Below, in pieces: positions 14,824-24,769 of a DNA stretch of 40,842 nt (within the stretch, counting starts at the first letter, position 1; every line of letters begins with the position of its first letter). The stretch covers positions 1 through 40,842 of the forward strand of contig NZ_CANLRP010000071.1 in NCBI RefSeq assembly GCF_947493425.1. The letters are read 5' to 3'. This stretch comes from an uncultured Microscilla sp. GTDB lineage: Bacteria; Bacteroidota; Bacteroidia; Cytophagales; Microscillaceae. The notes below the pieces were generated by a model, which did not search any database, was not told the DNA's origin, and saw only the letters and a program-made list of their open reading frames with translations. Position numbers and translations under genes: made by a program.

Positions 14824-16170
14824 TTAAATATTGTGGTGCAAACTTTCCTCAATCATTGGGTGGTTTTTAGGAATAATGTTAGCCTTCGCCAGAGCAGCAG
14901 CTGTTACCCAAATAAAACCCGCAATAAATAAGATTACCATACCTATTTCCACCAATCCAATACCACTATGTTTACCTACTGTACCTGGCATAATCATCAT
15001 ATAAAAATCTAACCAGTGACCAAAGATAACCCCAACAGCCGCAATCTTTACAAGTAAAGTTTTTCTTTTAGCTGCTCTTGGCATCAAGAACAAGAATGGG
15101 AAGGCAAAGTTAATAATGATATTAAAAAAGAATAAGAATTTGAAATCTTCCATCCTGTGGAGGAAGTACACAGTTTCTTCAGGAATGTTAGCATAATAGA
15201 TCAACAAGAACTGAGCAAACCATATATATGTCCAAAAAATACTAAATGCAAAGATAAATTTACCTAAATCATGAATGTGGTTTTCATTTACATATTTGAA
15301 GTACCCGTGGTCTTTAAGCACCACTACATACAATGCCATAGCTGCCAAGCCTGTAACAAACCAACTGGCAAATGTATACCAGCCAAACATTGTACTGAAC
15401 CAGTGTGCGTCGATTGACATCACCCAGTCCCAGGCAGCAGTAGAGGTTGTAATGGCAAATATCACGATAAAGATTGCTGCATAAATACCACTTTTCTTAT
15501 GGAAGACAGGGTTTTTAGTGTAAGCATAAAAATCGTTTACCTCGTCTTCTTTCAAAGACATCTTGCGTAATAAAACGTATAAAACATACCATAGAACAAA
15601 ATATAAAACTGTTCTTATTACGAAGAAAGGTGTATTCAGGTATCCTTCTTTGCCTGCAATGATTTTATCATATTTAGGGCTAGTAGGGTCAAATAACTCG
15701 TGGTGAGTCCAGTGAAAAAGGTCATGACCACCTAGAGCAAATACTGCTAATAGGATAACACCAGTAATTGGCAAGAATTTACCAAAAGTTTCAGGAACTC
15801 GTTTAATAATTGTTGGCCATCCAGAAAGTGCCAGGTAGTTGAACGCAACAAAGAAAACCCCTACCAGAGCAATACCGGTAAAAAATACACTGTCATGCCA
15901 AAGTACAGCATACAGGCGTTTGGTCCAGTGGAAGGCACCATGTCCACCTTCATCTCCACCGCCTCCGGCACCATGTCCTTCGGGAGCATGACCTCCACCA
16001 TGATGTTCGCCGCCAAGTCCTATGCCTTGCGTCCATAAAATAATCCCCACTATCAGCAAAGCAGCTCCAACTACTATAGCAGTCATCAGCTGTTTACGCA
16101 GTTTCGGGGTAAATTCAAAATTCTTTTCCTGCGACAAGTCTGAAAGCGCAATATGTTTGTCTCCAGCCAT
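14824..16170 (-). CDS. actF: Alternative complex III subunit ActF (integral membrane, NrfD-like)
   Basis: 448 residues with about ten membrane helices. It is homologous to ActC/NrfD-type quinol-interacting subunits and completes the act order A-B-C-D-E-F. The loop after the first helix (about 53-77) is a Gly/His tract (HHGGGHAPEGHGAGGGGDEG), unusual for the family but in a position where length varies. It lies 57 nt upstream of ctaC, which links complex III and the oxidase in one operon. It carries no cofactor motif. Confidence 0.92.
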   Translation of the reverse strand: MAGDKHIALSDLSQEKNFEFTPKLRKQLMTAIVVGAALLIVGIILWTQGIGLGGEHHGGGHAPEGHGAGGGGDEGGHGAFHWTKRLYAVLWHDSVFFTGIALVGVFFVAFNYLALSGWPTIIKRVPETFGKFLPITGVILLAVFALGGHDLFHWTHHELFDPTSPKYDKIIAGKEGYLNTPFFVIRTVLYFVLWYVLYVLLRKMSLKEDEVNDFYAYTKNPVFHKKSGIYAAIFIVIFAITTSTAAWDWVMSIDAHWFSTMFGWYTFASWFVTGLAAMALYVVVLKDHGYFKYVNENHIHDLGKFIFAFSIFWTYIWFAQFLLIYYANIPEETVYFLHRMEDFKFLFFFNIIINFAFPFLFLMPRAAKRKTLLVKIAAVGVIFGHWLDFYMMIMPGTVGKHSGIGLVEIGMVILFIAGFIWVTAAALAKANIIPKNHPMIEESLHHNI

Positions 16171-16223
16171 AATATTATAGATTCTTTTAAGCTTTTCTTC
16201 TGTTTATTATGATGATACTGCTA

Positions 16224-16985
16224 TTAATGTCCTTTATTTTCAGCTTCAGGTTTCTTAGCTTCTTTTTTAGCAGTGCTGTCTGTTTTCTTATCTTCATCAG
16301 CCTTTGCCTTAGAAGTGTTTTTGTCAGACCTGTTATTAGCTACTGCTTCGTGTAAGCGTCCTTGTAACTTATGTACATAATAAGCAATTTTCCAACGTTC
16401 TTCTGGAGTCACAATTTGTTTGTGAGGCCACATACGCCCCTTACCATGTGTAATCACATGAAAGATATGCCCACTAGTATTTGTTTTTTGGGCTCCAGCA
16501 GTGAGGTTTGCAACCCCTTTGTATTGATCGTTGACTTTTCCGTCGCCTTTACCGGTAGCGCCATGACAATGTTGGCAATAACGCTCGTACAAGGGCTGGC
16601 ACTCTTCAAGGATATACTTGTCAATAGCCGCAGAATCTTTAGGCAAAGCCAAAGGATTGCTTACTTTTGATGCCATTTTCAAGCCTTCTTCGCCTGCTGG
16701 GAAATTGTAAACCAACAATGCACTTCTTTCTCCCTTATCATTCTCTACTGTCATATTGTAGTGCCCTTTACGAGCCACAGTTCCTTCGGGTGGCTTACGC
16801 AAGTTCATTCCAGTAGGGTTCAAAGGATTTTTCTTCACCTGTGTATATGGCTCATAAGGAATAGACACATACATTTGAGGCGCATATTCTGTTCCTGGAC
16901 TGTTGGGGTTTCGAGAGCAAGAGCTCAAGACCATCACAGTCAGGACTAACATCAACGGTATATATTTTTTTGATCTAAGTAACAT
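16224..16985 (-). CDS. actE: Alternative complex III subunit ActE, monoheme cytochrome c lipoprotein
   Basis: 253 residues. The signal peptide ends in the lipobox LSSC, so the mature protein is probably lipid-anchored at Cys23. The single heme site is Cys137-x2-Cys140-His141 (CQHCH), followed by GATGKGDG; a distal Met in GKGRMWPHK is the likely sixth ligand. The C-terminal 35 residues are Lys/Glu/Ala-rich and probably disordered. In the characterised complexes ActE is a peripheral heme c subunit on the periplasmic side, close to the electron exit. Confidence 0.94.
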   Translation of the reverse strand: MLLRSKKYIPLMLVLTVMVLSSCSRNPNSPGTEYAPQMYVSIPYEPYTQVKKNPLNPTGMNLRKPPEGTVARKGHYNMTVENDKGERSALLVYNFPAGEEGLKMASKVSNPLALPKDSAAIDKYILEECQPLYERYCQHCHGATGKGDGKVNDQYKGVANLTAGAQKTNTSGHIFHVITHGKGRMWPHKQIVTPEERWKIAYYVHKLQGRLHEAVANNRSDKNTSKAKADEDKKTDSTAKKEAKKPEAENKGH

Positions 16986-17038
16986 CTTTGCAATTTTTTA
17001 AAGTAGAAATATTCACTAATTATCTGCCATTTATACTT

Positions 17039-17569
17039 TTATAAATCCACTTCTTTGGGTTCTTCAGTCACACCATTTTGTTTCAAAATAGCCACAATGT
17101 CTTCTTTCGAATGTTTGGTGTTTTTGTCCAGGTTAATCGCCATTACGTGTTTGTCATCTGTACTTCGAGGATCAAACATTGTAGCTTTTTTACCAGGACC
17201 AAGCCCGCGAGATACCAGGAATGTACCTACCATACCCAATGCAGAGATCAATACTGTAGATTCAAATGTAACTGGAACAAAGTTAGGTGCAGGTAAAAAG
17301 TCTTTACCCCCAATATCCATTGGCCAGTCAAAGCCCAGCATATAGCTAATCATTGTAATTGCCAGGGTAGTACCAGTAGCTCCAAAAAGGAAAGCTGCTT
17401 TACCTAGTCTTGTTCTTTTATAACCCAGGTAAGTATCCAGGTGGTGAACTGGATAAGGAGTATATACATCGTGGATTTGCACACCTTCTGCACGTATTTT
17501 TTTTACCGCAGGTAACAAAACATCTTCGTCGTCAAATACCCCTACTATATATTTTTTAGTTTCTGCCAT
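17039..17569 (-). CDS. actD: Alternative complex III subunit ActD (DUF3341)
   Basis: 176 residues from the ATG at 17569; the longer frame opens with TTG at 17581 and is not needed. It has an N-terminal soluble domain (YIVGVFDDEDVLLPAVKKIRAEG, YTPYPVHHLD) and two membrane helices at about residues 60-80 and 100-120, which is the DUF3341 layout. A cytosolic C-terminal segment follows. It is a structural subunit with no cofactor motif. Its place between actC and actE is the standard one. Confidence 0.92.
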   Translation of the reverse strand: MAETKKYIVGVFDDEDVLLPAVKKIRAEGVQIHDVYTPYPVHHLDTYLGYKRTRLGKAAFLFGATGTTLAITMISYMLGFDWPMDIGGKDFLPAPNFVPVTFESTVLISALGMVGTFLVSRGLGPGKKATMFDPRSTDDKHVMAINLDKNTKHSKEDIVAILKQNGVTEEPKEVDL

Positions 17570-17629
17570 ATCTTTAATCAATCGTAAGATTTAGTATTTT
17601 GGATCTTTTGAATAATTATGACTCACTTA

Positions 17630-19090
17630 TTATTTATCATCACCCTGATGTGTATCACTTGCTACACTCTCAGCAGAACGCGCCTGTACTTTCTCAAGAG
17701 TAGTTTGAGAAGTAGACTTTAGTACTGCTTTTACCTCTGCCATGTTAATTACCGGCAAAAATTTAGCGAACAAGAAAAACAAAGTAAAGAATAAACCGAA
17801 AGTGAATATATAATCTCCTAAATCTACCCAGGTTGGATAGAACATAGCCCAGCTTGAGGGCAAGTAATCTCTGTGCAAAGAAGTCACAATAATTACAAAT
17901 CGCTCAAACCACATACCTATGTTTACCACAATAGACAGGATAAATGTAACATAAATGTTACGACGAAGTGATCTAAACCAGAAAAATTGAGGAGAAAGTA
18001 CGTTACAACTCATCATGGCAGCATACGCCCACCAGTAAGGACCAAAAGCACGGTTAATAAATGCATAAGACTCATACTCTACCCCCGAATACCAAGCAAT
18101 AAAAAACTCAGTTAAGTAAGCAATACCTACTATAGAACCCGTTAGAACAATTACCTTGTTCATAGACTCGATGTGCTCAAGAGTAATATAAGCTTGTAGT
18201 TTAAATACATGGCGAGTAATCAACATCAAGGTAAGTACCATTGCAAAACCTGAGAAGATCGCACCAGCCACAAAGTACGGCGGGAAGATAGTTGTGTGCC
18301 ATCCAGGAATTAATGAGGTTGCAAAGTCCATACTTACAATGGTGTGTACAGACAGTACCAGTGGAGTAGATAAACCAGCAAGAATTAAAGCTACTTCTTC
18401 ATATCGTGCCCAGGTTTTAGCTGAACCGTCCCAACCAAAACTTAGTATTCCATATACAAAAGCTCTAATTTTATCACCACGGGCAATCGCTCTTTCACGA
18501 ATAGTTGCTAAATCAGGAATTAAGCCTATGTACCAGAACACTACAGATACAGTAAGGTATGTACTAATTGCAAATACGTCCCATACAAGTGGTGAATTAA
18601 AGTTTACCCACAGTGATCCATAAGTATTTGGTAAAGGCAATGCCCAATAAGCCATCCAGGCACGTCCCATGTGCATCAAAATAAAACTACCTGCACAAAG
18701 TACCGCAAAAATGGTCATTGCTTCTGCCGCGCGGTTAATAGATGTTCTCCATTTTTGGCGGAATAAAAGCAAAATTGCTGAAATAAGGGTTCCAGCGTGA
18801 CCAATACCTACCCACCATACGAAGTTGGTAATATCCCACGCCCATCCAATGGTTTTGTTTAGTCCCCATTCTCCGAGACCAAACCACCAGGTGCGGTATA
18901 ATGTATAACCACCCCAACCTAAGGCTGCTAATGACAACAGCATAGCCAATAACCAGCGGGGGTTTGTAGGTGGAGCCTCCACCTGTCTACAGATATCCTC
19001 AGTAATATCGTGATATGTAGTTGCTCGTTTCTGTCCGTTTTCCTCTTTTTTTAATACAAGAGGGGCTCTTACCGGTGATGTTACTTGCAT
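17630..19090 (-). CDS. actC: Alternative complex III subunit ActC (NrfD-like quinol-binding subunit)
   Basis: 486 residues with about ten membrane helices. It belongs to the NrfD/PsrC family, as seen in [38 protein letters not shown] and [24 protein letters not shown] (shown here as family landmarks). It is the proposed quinol oxidation site next to the ActB iron-sulfur chain. It is a paralogue of ActF in the same operon. It sits 70 nt downstream of actB and 60 nt upstream of actD. Confidence 0.94.
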   Translation of the reverse strand: MQVTSPVRAPLVLKKEENGQKRATTYHDITEDICRQVEAPPTNPRWLLAMLLSLAALGWGGYTLYRTWWFGLGEWGLNKTIGWAWDITNFVWWVGIGHAGTLISAILLLFRQKWRTSINRAAEAMTIFAVLCAGSFILMHMGRAWMAYWALPLPNTYGSLWVNFNSPLVWDVFAISTYLTVSVVFWYIGLIPDLATIRERAIARGDKIRAFVYGILSFGWDGSAKTWARYEEVALILAGLSTPLVLSVHTIVSMDFATSLIPGWHTTIFPPYFVAGAIFSGFAMVLTLMLITRHVFKLQAYITLEHIESMNKVIVLTGSIVGIAYLTEFFIAWYSGVEYESYAFINRAFGPYWWAYAAMMSCNVLSPQFFWFRSLRRNIYVTFILSIVVNIGMWFERFVIIVTSLHRDYLPSSWAMFYPTWVDLGDYIFTFGLFFTLFFLFAKFLPVINMAEVKAVLKSTSQTTLEKVQARSAESVASDTHQGDDK

Positions 19091-19160
19091 ATGTATTTGG
19101 CAATTATTAGTTTTTTCAAAATTAAGAGGGAATTGGTCAAAAGACCAACTCCCTAATTAT

Positions 19161-22100
19161 CTATGCTTTTTTCTTTTCTTCTTCAGATTTCTTAATAATC
19201 CCCTCAACAAGTTCGTTTTCATTGTTGCGAATCTTAGTAAGATAAGAAACTTGTGGGCGAACATTGATGACTTCTAACACGTGGTATGCACGGGGTTCAG
19301 TAATTACCCACACTTTTTCTTTTTCCTTACCACGAGTTTTCTCACGATCCTGAAGGTTTAGGAAGTGTTTATCATGTCCCTGCTCTCCTTCTTTTTCCTT
19401 TTTATGACCGTGTCCCTTAGTTAGTTCCCCTTCTTTCTCTTGCTCTACTTCTTTGATTTTCAACATTTTAAAGATATTGCTATCCTCGTTGTTCATATCT
19501 CCAAAGGTGATAGCCTGAGTAGGACAAGACTGCGCACAAGCAACATTGATGTCTTTATCTGTTGGGCGACGCTTTTCTTTCTTAGCCTGAAGTTTGCCTG
19601 CCTGAATACGTTGTACACACATAGAGCATTTTTCCATTACTCCACGAGAGCGTACTGTTACGTCAGGGTTCAATACCATTTTACCTAAGTCACTTGACTG
19701 TGAGTAGTTTACTTCTGTAAAACGCTTATCATCAAAGTAATTGAACCAGTTGAAACGACGTACTTTATAAGGGCAGTTGTTTGCACAGTAACGAGTACCA
19801 AAGCAACGGTTATAAGCCATTTGGTTCAAACCTTCGGTACTATGGGTAGTTGCCAATACCGGACAAACTGTTTCACAAGGTGCATTATTACAATGCTGAC
19901 ACATCATAGGTTGATATACTACCTGAGGATTCTCAGCTGCTTCTTCCATTTTCTGGTAGTCGCTTAATCCTGGGGTAGTTTTTTCATCTAAAATAAACGA
20001 TGATGTGTAATAACGATCAATGCGAATCCAGTGCATTTCACGTCGGTTCAGTACCTCTTGCTTTCCTACCACAGGAACGTTGTTCTCTGATTGACAAGCA
20101 ATAGTACAAGCTCCACAACCAATACAAGAGTTAAGGTCTACAACCATCCCCCATGAATGGTTTGGATATTTGTGGTTTGACTTCCAAAGAGTAATATCGT
20201 AAGGTTTTTTCTCTTCACCCTTAAAGGTCACTTTTGGGTAAGTTCTACCAGCGTGGTTTTCTTTTTGATATTCTTTTAAGGTTGCTCCCTGTACAATATC
20301 ACGCCCCATAATAGTATGGTGTGTTTGTATTTGAGCAATTTCCATTTTCTTTTCGGTCTTAGTAATAGACACCTTTGGGTTACCCATTACTACTACGCCG
20401 TTCTTCACTGTGGCAAACGGGTAAGCATCTTGTCCACCCCAGGTTTGTTTACCAAAAGCAATCGTTTCGGCTTCACCTTTCCCAACTTTTCCAATCTTGG
20501 TGCGTCCATAACCCACCGCAAGCGATACTGTGCCTCGAGTTTGTCCTGGCTGTACCAATACTGGAATTTCAATGCTTGCTTTTCCAGCAGTAAGCTTTAC
20601 AATATCTCCTTGCTTCAACTTCTGCTCTTTGGCATAAGCTAAAGGAACCGCCAAATAGTTGTCCCAACAAGCACGAGAGATAGGATCTGCCATTTCTTGC
20701 AACCAAGGGTTGTTTGCCTGGTAACCAGAACCAATAGAGATTTTTTCGTACAAAGACAGCTCTATGTCTTTACTTGAGGTAGTATAATTACTAGCAACAG
20801 CTGACATCGCTGCACTTACATTTCCGCTAAAGCTTACAGACCCTCCTGCAACAATGGTAGGGGTATCTGTTTGGGTAGAATCGGTAGGGGTTTGAGGCTT
20901 TGGAGTAGTTTTCTCAGTTTTTGGTGCTGTCTTTCCAGCAAATACACCGTCGTGCAAAGCATTTGTCCAAAACTTCTCAAAAGAGTTGTGCTTGCTTTGT
21001 TGGCTAAACAAGGTTTTCTTCCAGTAATCACGAACATAATCATAGAATGAGACCTTTTTGCCTGCCCACGCCAACAATGTTTCTTGAGCAGCACGTGTGC
21101 GGAACAAAGGACGAATAGTAGGTTGTTGTACGCTAAACATTCCTTCTACAGGCTCGGCATCACTCCAAGACTCTAAGAAATGATTATCTGGCATTATATA
21201 AGTACAAGCAGTGGCTGTTTCATCTGGTTTTGAAGCCAAAGAAACTCTTAGTTTTACTTTTGACAAAGCAGCTTTAAGTTCTGCACCACGTGGGTGATTG
21301 TACACTGGGTTAGTTCCAAAGAAAATAACACTGTCTACGCTTCCACCTTTTACATCATCAATAAACTTGTTCATCTCTGCATCGTTCCCTTGTTGAAGGT
21401 TAGATGCTTTTGACATATCAATGGTTTCTCCGTAATTGCCTAACTTGTTGTTAATGTCATTTACCAAGGTTTGTACTGCGGGGTCATTCAACCCACATAC
21501 AACCAATGATTTGCCTTTATTTGCTTTTAGGTCAGTAGCTGCTTTTTTAATTTTTGCAACAATTTCTTTGCTTAGCCCTTTGGTATCACCTCCACCAGCA
21601 ACTGCACTGTGTAAGGCTGCCACCACTAAGCCAAGTTGAGAGGGTTTAGCTGGTACACGATAATCAGCGTTTGATCCGGTAAGAGATAAACGAGACTCAA
21701 ATTGATAGTGGCGTGACATATCTGTCTTGCCGTGATTCAATTTACGGGTTTTAGCGTATTGGCGGGCGTGCCCTATAGGGTTTACCCAAGTACCCAAAAA
21801 GTCCGCATCGATGCTTACTATAGTATTGGCTTTGCTAAAATCATAATTAGGTACTGCCATTTTGCCAAACGAATCTTTGTTTGCTTTCAAGATTCCGTAA
21901 GATGAATTGGTATCATACATTACGTGTTTGGCAGAAGGGTATTTAGCAATGAATTCTTTGATTGCTTCTTTAGTAGAAGGACTGATGATAGAGTGAGAAA
22001 CTATGCGAATGTTACCGCTTAGTTGCGACATCACTTCTTTGTCAATGTCTTCTATCTTTGCTTTTTTACCACTTTTTTGTGGGTCTTGGTAACGAGTAGT

Positions 22101-22535
22101 GTCGTACAGGTCAAGCACTGATGCCTGGATACGAGCTGATGTTCCGCCCATGCTTACAGGCGACAAATCATTACCTTCTATTTTTATAGGACGACCTTCG
22201 CGGGTTTTCACCACAACGCTGGCGTACTCATTTTCGGCAAAATAAGTAGAAGCATAGAAATTGGGAATCCCTGGCTCTATGTCTTCTGGTTTGTTAAGGT
22301 AAGGTACAATTTTTTTGACTGGAGCTTCACAAGCAGCCAACGAAGCAGCCGCAATGCTGAACCCCATAAGCTTTAAGAAGTCTCTACGTCCGCCAGACAT
22401 TCCTTCCTCTTCCTTTGTAGGACTTTTTTCGTTGATCGGCAAGTACTCAGGAAATTCACTTTCTGCGTTTTTTACAAACTCTGTATCATTAGTGAATTCT
22501 TCTATGCCTCTCCAATATCTTTTATTGTTTTCCAT
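19161..22535 (-). CDS. actB: Alternative complex III subunit ActB (molybdopterin-fold plus ferredoxin-fold)
   Basis: 1124 residues. A twin-arginine signal starts late: Arg50-Arg51 in GGRRDFLKLMGF, followed by a hydrophobic stretch ending SLAAC, so export by Tat is likely. Residues about 75-540 and 580-720 form the oxidoreductase-like B1 half; this family is known to lack a molybdenum cofactor. A Thr/Pro/Lys-rich linker lies near 543-570. The C-terminal B2 half (about 800-1015) has four cluster motifs: CIGCGACTIAC, CQHCNNAPCETVCP, CFGTRYCANNC and CSMC...CAQSC. The third has only three cysteines, as expected for the [3Fe-4S] centre. The C-terminal tail is charged. Confidence 0.95.
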   Translation of the reverse strand: MENNKRYWRGIEEFTNDTEFVKNAESEFPEYLPINEKSPTKEEEGMSGGRRDFLKLMGFSIAAASLAACEAPVKKIVPYLNKPEDIEPGIPNFYASTYFAENEYASVVVKTREGRPIKIEGNDLSPVSMGGTSARIQASVLDLYDTTRYQDPQKSGKKAKIEDIDKEVMSQLSGNIRIVSHSIISPSTKEAIKEFIAKYPSAKHVMYDTNSSYGILKANKDSFGKMAVPNYDFSKANTIVSIDADFLGTWVNPIGHARQYAKTRKLNHGKTDMSRHYQFESRLSLTGSNADYRVPAKPSQLGLVVAALHSAVAGGGDTKGLSKEIVAKIKKAATDLKANKGKSLVVCGLNDPAVQTLVNDINNKLGNYGETIDMSKASNLQQGNDAEMNKFIDDVKGGSVDSVIFFGTNPVYNHPRGAELKAALSKVKLRVSLASKPDETATACTYIMPDNHFLESWSDAEPVEGMFSVQQPTIRPLFRTRAAQETLLAWAGKKVSFYDYVRDYWKKTLFSQQSKHNSFEKFWTNALHDGVFAGKTAPKTEKTTPKPQTPTDSTQTDTPTIVAGGSVSFSGNVSAAMSAVASNYTTSSKDIELSLYEKISIGSGYQANNPWLQEMADPISRACWDNYLAVPLAYAKEQKLKQGDIVKLTAGKASIEIPVLVQPGQTRGTVSLAVGYGRTKIGKVGKGEAETIAFGKQTWGGQDAYPFATVKNGVVVMGNPKVSITKTEKKMEIAQIQTHHTIMGRDIVQGATLKEYQKENHAGRTYPKVTFKGEEKKPYDITLWKSNHKYPNHSWGMVVDLNSCIGCGACTIACQSENNVPVVGKQEVLNRREMHWIRIDRYYTSSFILDEKTTPGLSDYQKMEEAAENPQVVYQPMMCQHCNNAPCETVCPVLATTHSTEGLNQMAYNRCFGTRYCANNCPYKVRRFNWFNYFDDKRFTEVNYSQSSDLGKMVLNPDVTVRSRGVMEKCSMCVQRIQAGKLQAKKEKRRPTDKDINVACAQSCPTQAITFGDMNNEDSNIFKMLKIKEVEQEKEGELTKGHGHKKEKEGEQGHDKHFLNLQDREKTRGKEKEKVWVITEPRAYHVLEVINVRPQVSYLTKIRNNENELVEGIIKKSEEEKKKA

Positions 22536-22607
22536 AATTTAATGAATCTCTTCCTAAATGAAAATCAAGTTTTTAAGTGTAATTGGGATGTATAAATAAA
22601 CCTGCTT

Positions 22608-23879
22608 TTAGTAGTGACATTTACCACATTCAAGCCCACCAATGTTTTCTACAGTGATTGGTTTTTTACTATCTTTCTGATGGATTTCCAGTAGCTTATC
22701 ATAGTAAGCGTTTTTGGCTTTTCCATCACCCTTGTCTTGTGCACCTTGTACCACAGTCTTGCGGTGACAGTCGATACACCATCCCATAGTAAGTGGAGAT
22801 TGTTGTTGAACAACTTCCATTTCCTTGATTTCACCATGACAAGTTTCACATTCAATGCCTCCCACAACCGTGTGTTGAGAGTGGTTAAAATAAGCAAAGT
22901 CTTGTAAGTTGTGTACACGCACCCATTCTATGGGTTTGTTGTTTTCAATAGCTGCATAGATTTTTTGCATACTTGGCGAACCTTGCTTTACAGCATTGTG
23001 ACAGTTCATACAAATATTTGCAGAAGGAATACCAGCATTTTTACCTTTTCTTACTCCAGTATGGCAGTATTCGCAACCTATTTCGTATTGACCAGCGTGT
23101 AATTTATGAGAGAAAGGGATTGGCTGAGTGGGTGCGTATCCTTGTTGTACACCTACCGAAAGCAAAGTATCTAAACCTGCCTGGGCAAATACCAATAAGA
23201 AAATAGCCGCTACTCCTCCAAGCAATGCCGGGTGGCGTAATACCTTTCCAATGTTGAATTTTTCGTGTAGAATTTCTTTGTCTTCTTCATCTAGTTTGCC
23301 CTCATTCTCTTGTTGGTTGAGGTACCTGCGCAATACCGAAATGATGAGGAAAAGAACCGCTAAGATAAGTATGAGAACAAATACCAATACTCCTAATACC
23401 AAATTGAAGTAGTTAGACTGACCACTACCAGTGTTTGCAGTTTGTCCTTTGGGATCTACTTGTTCAGAACCACCTGTAGGACCAGGCTTATAAGCCTGCA
23501 CATAAGCAAAGATATTCTTGATCTCTTCGTCACTTAGGCTAAAGCTCTGCATGGCAGTTTTGTTGTATTTGTTATACAACTTTACTGCATAAGGGTCACC
23601 ACTTGCAATTACTTTTGCTGAGTTTTTCACCCAAGGGATCAACCATTCCATTGAACGACGATCCATAATCCCTTTTAGACCAGGGCCTACTATCACATCA
23701 GCTCCGGGGCTATGGCATTGCTGACAATTGTTGTCAAAGAGCGTTTTACCAGCCGCTACATCTCCTCCTCCACCAGTCTTGGTCGAGTCCTGTGCCCATA
23801 GAGCACCAGGTATCAACAAAAGCGCAAAAGCCCACACGCTTAAATATTTGAGATAGTTTAGTCGATTTTTTGAAAACAT
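22608..23879 (-). CDS. actA: Alternative complex III subunit ActA, multiheme cytochrome c
   Basis: 423 residues with six CxxCH sites: His56, His273, His294, His348, His372 and His422. After the signal peptide (1-29) comes a monoheme class I-like domain (CQQCH, about 37-130). Two membrane helices (about 160-182 and 217-233) then flank a short charged cytosolic loop, followed by a periplasmic five-heme domain. The last heme site ends one residue before the stop. This is the first gene of the respiratory block. It should pass electrons from ActB toward ActE or the oxidase. The extra N-terminal heme domain makes it larger than the five-heme form I know from Rhodothermus. Confidence 0.95.
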   Translation of the reverse strand: MFSKNRLNYLKYLSVWAFALLLIPGALWAQDSTKTGGGGDVAAGKTLFDNNCQQCHSPGADVIVGPGLKGIMDRRSMEWLIPWVKNSAKVIASGDPYAVKLYNKYNKTAMQSFSLSDEEIKNIFAYVQAYKPGPTGGSEQVDPKGQTANTGSGQSNYFNLVLGVLVFVLILILAVLFLIISVLRRYLNQQENEGKLDEEDKEILHEKFNIGKVLRHPALLGGVAAIFLLVFAQAGLDTLLSVGVQQGYAPTQPIPFSHKLHAGQYEIGCEYCHTGVRKGKNAGIPSANICMNCHNAVKQGSPSMQKIYAAIENNKPIEWVRVHNLQDFAYFNHSQHTVVGGIECETCHGEIKEMEVVQQQSPLTMGWCIDCHRKTVVQGAQDKGDGKAKNAYYDKLLEIHQKDSKKPITVENIGGLECGKCHY

Positions 23880-23930
23880 ACCTAACTATTAAATCTATTG
23901 AGTTTCGCAATTATTCTCTTAAATGTTTTT

Positions 23931-24071
23931 CCAAAGTTAAGTGACCAAATTCTGTTTTGAACCTCTTGAACCTTTCGGGCAAATAATATAATTATTTCAT
24001 TACCAGACAATATACTTATCTGGCAATAGTTATTATACTTATTTGCTCGAACAAGCCTCACTTAATTTTGG
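23931..24071 (-). promoter_or_regulatory. Long imperfect inverted repeat forming the actA leader
   Basis: Arms 23931-24007 and 24018-24071 face each other around a short centre. Paired blocks are 23931-23944 with 24058-24071 (CCAAAgTTAAGTGA, one mismatch), 23974-23986 with 24039-24051 (TTCGgGCAAATAA, one mismatch), and CCAGA at 24003-24007 with TCTGG at 24019-24023. The left arm has about 23 extra bases containing the tandem TTGAACCTC TTGAACCTT. It starts where transcription from 24075-24105 should begin, so the leader RNA can fold into one long hairpin 51 nt before the actA ATG. The inner block CAAAGTTA also reads TAACTTTG on the minus strand, a possible second -7 box. Confidence 0.7.
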
Positions 24072-24074
24072 ACA

Positions 24075-24105
24075 CAAATCTAATGTACAAATGGATTGTA
24101 TCAAA
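24075..24105 (-). promoter_or_regulatory. Main promoter of the act-cta respiratory operon
   Basis: On the minus strand TTTG (24105-24102), a 19-nt spacer and TAGATTTG (24082-24075) match the Bacteroidota TTTG/TAnnTTTG form exactly. Transcription should begin near 24068-24070, giving an actA leader of about 190 nt. Confidence 0.8.
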
Positions 24106-24483
24106 GATTTGTTTTTGAAATTTCCCTACAAAACTTAGGATGCATTGGTAAAGCAAAGACTCATAACCATCTGTTTATCAATATATTAGCAAACACAATT
24201 GTTAATACACTGTTAATTTAGAACTATTATAAATAACTAATTCTTGGCTAAGCTACTATCTTGCCTGTGTTTTGTCCAATAATGTGTTCAGTTAAATTTC
24301 AGTAAGATTGAGATATAATCAAAACAGAAAAAAGGAGGAATGGTTTGAATATAAATGATATGATTTGGTGATTTGAATTTAGGGGCAGATAGGGTTTATA
24401 TAACACTCATCTTTTGTTTTTGTAATTATTATATATTACTGGTTAAGTACGTAAAAATAAGTGTGAATTGGGGTAAAAAAAAG
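24106..24483. other. AT-rich spacer between the act promoter and tRNA-Cys
   Basis: I see no convincing gene, hairpin or repeat in this stretch. The short open frame at 24373-24561 runs across the tRNA-Cys gene in antisense and is not credible as a protein. A run of eight T on the minus strand directly after the tRNA (about 24482-24475) may help end the tRNA transcript. Confidence 0.5.
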
Positions 24484-24554
24484 AGGTCGGAAGCGGATTC
24501 GAACCGCTGTACGAGCTTTTGCAGAGCTCTGCCTAGCCACTCGGCCATCCGACC
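24484..24554 (-). tRNA. tRNA-Cys (GCA)
   Basis: A 71-nt cloverleaf. Acceptor strands GGTCGGA and TCCGACC pair fully. The anticodon stem GAGCT/AGCTC encloses loop CTGCAAA, giving anticodon GCA. The T loop is TTCGAAT. The discriminator is U, the identity base of tRNA-Cys. CCA is not encoded. Confidence 0.96.
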
Positions 24555-24583
24555 TTTTTAGAAGTGCTTCCCAAAAGGGATTG

Positions 24584-24614
24584 CAATAGTACGCAATAAG
24601 ATTTTATGTTCAAA
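24584..24614 (-). promoter_or_regulatory. tRNA-Cys promoter
   Basis: On the minus strand TTTG (24614-24611), a 19-nt spacer and TACTATTG (24591-24584) match TTTG/TAnnTTTG with one mismatch. The -7 box ends 30 nt before the mature tRNA 5' end. Confidence 0.7.
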
Positions 24615-24769
24615 ACATTCCTTATGTTTTTTAATAAAAATTCATAAAAAAGCCTCACTCCTTCTTTGCCATCTACCCTTCAGTAACTCAAAAGCCACTT
24701 AATATAAATAGAACAAAACAAATCTTATCTTCGTCTTATTTTATTTACTAACACAAAAGATCAAACATA

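Noticed and set aside
24373..24561. Open frame of 62 codons across tRNA-Cys
   Set aside because: It reads antisense through the tRNA gene and ends in ordinary AT-rich spacer, so it is not a credible protein.
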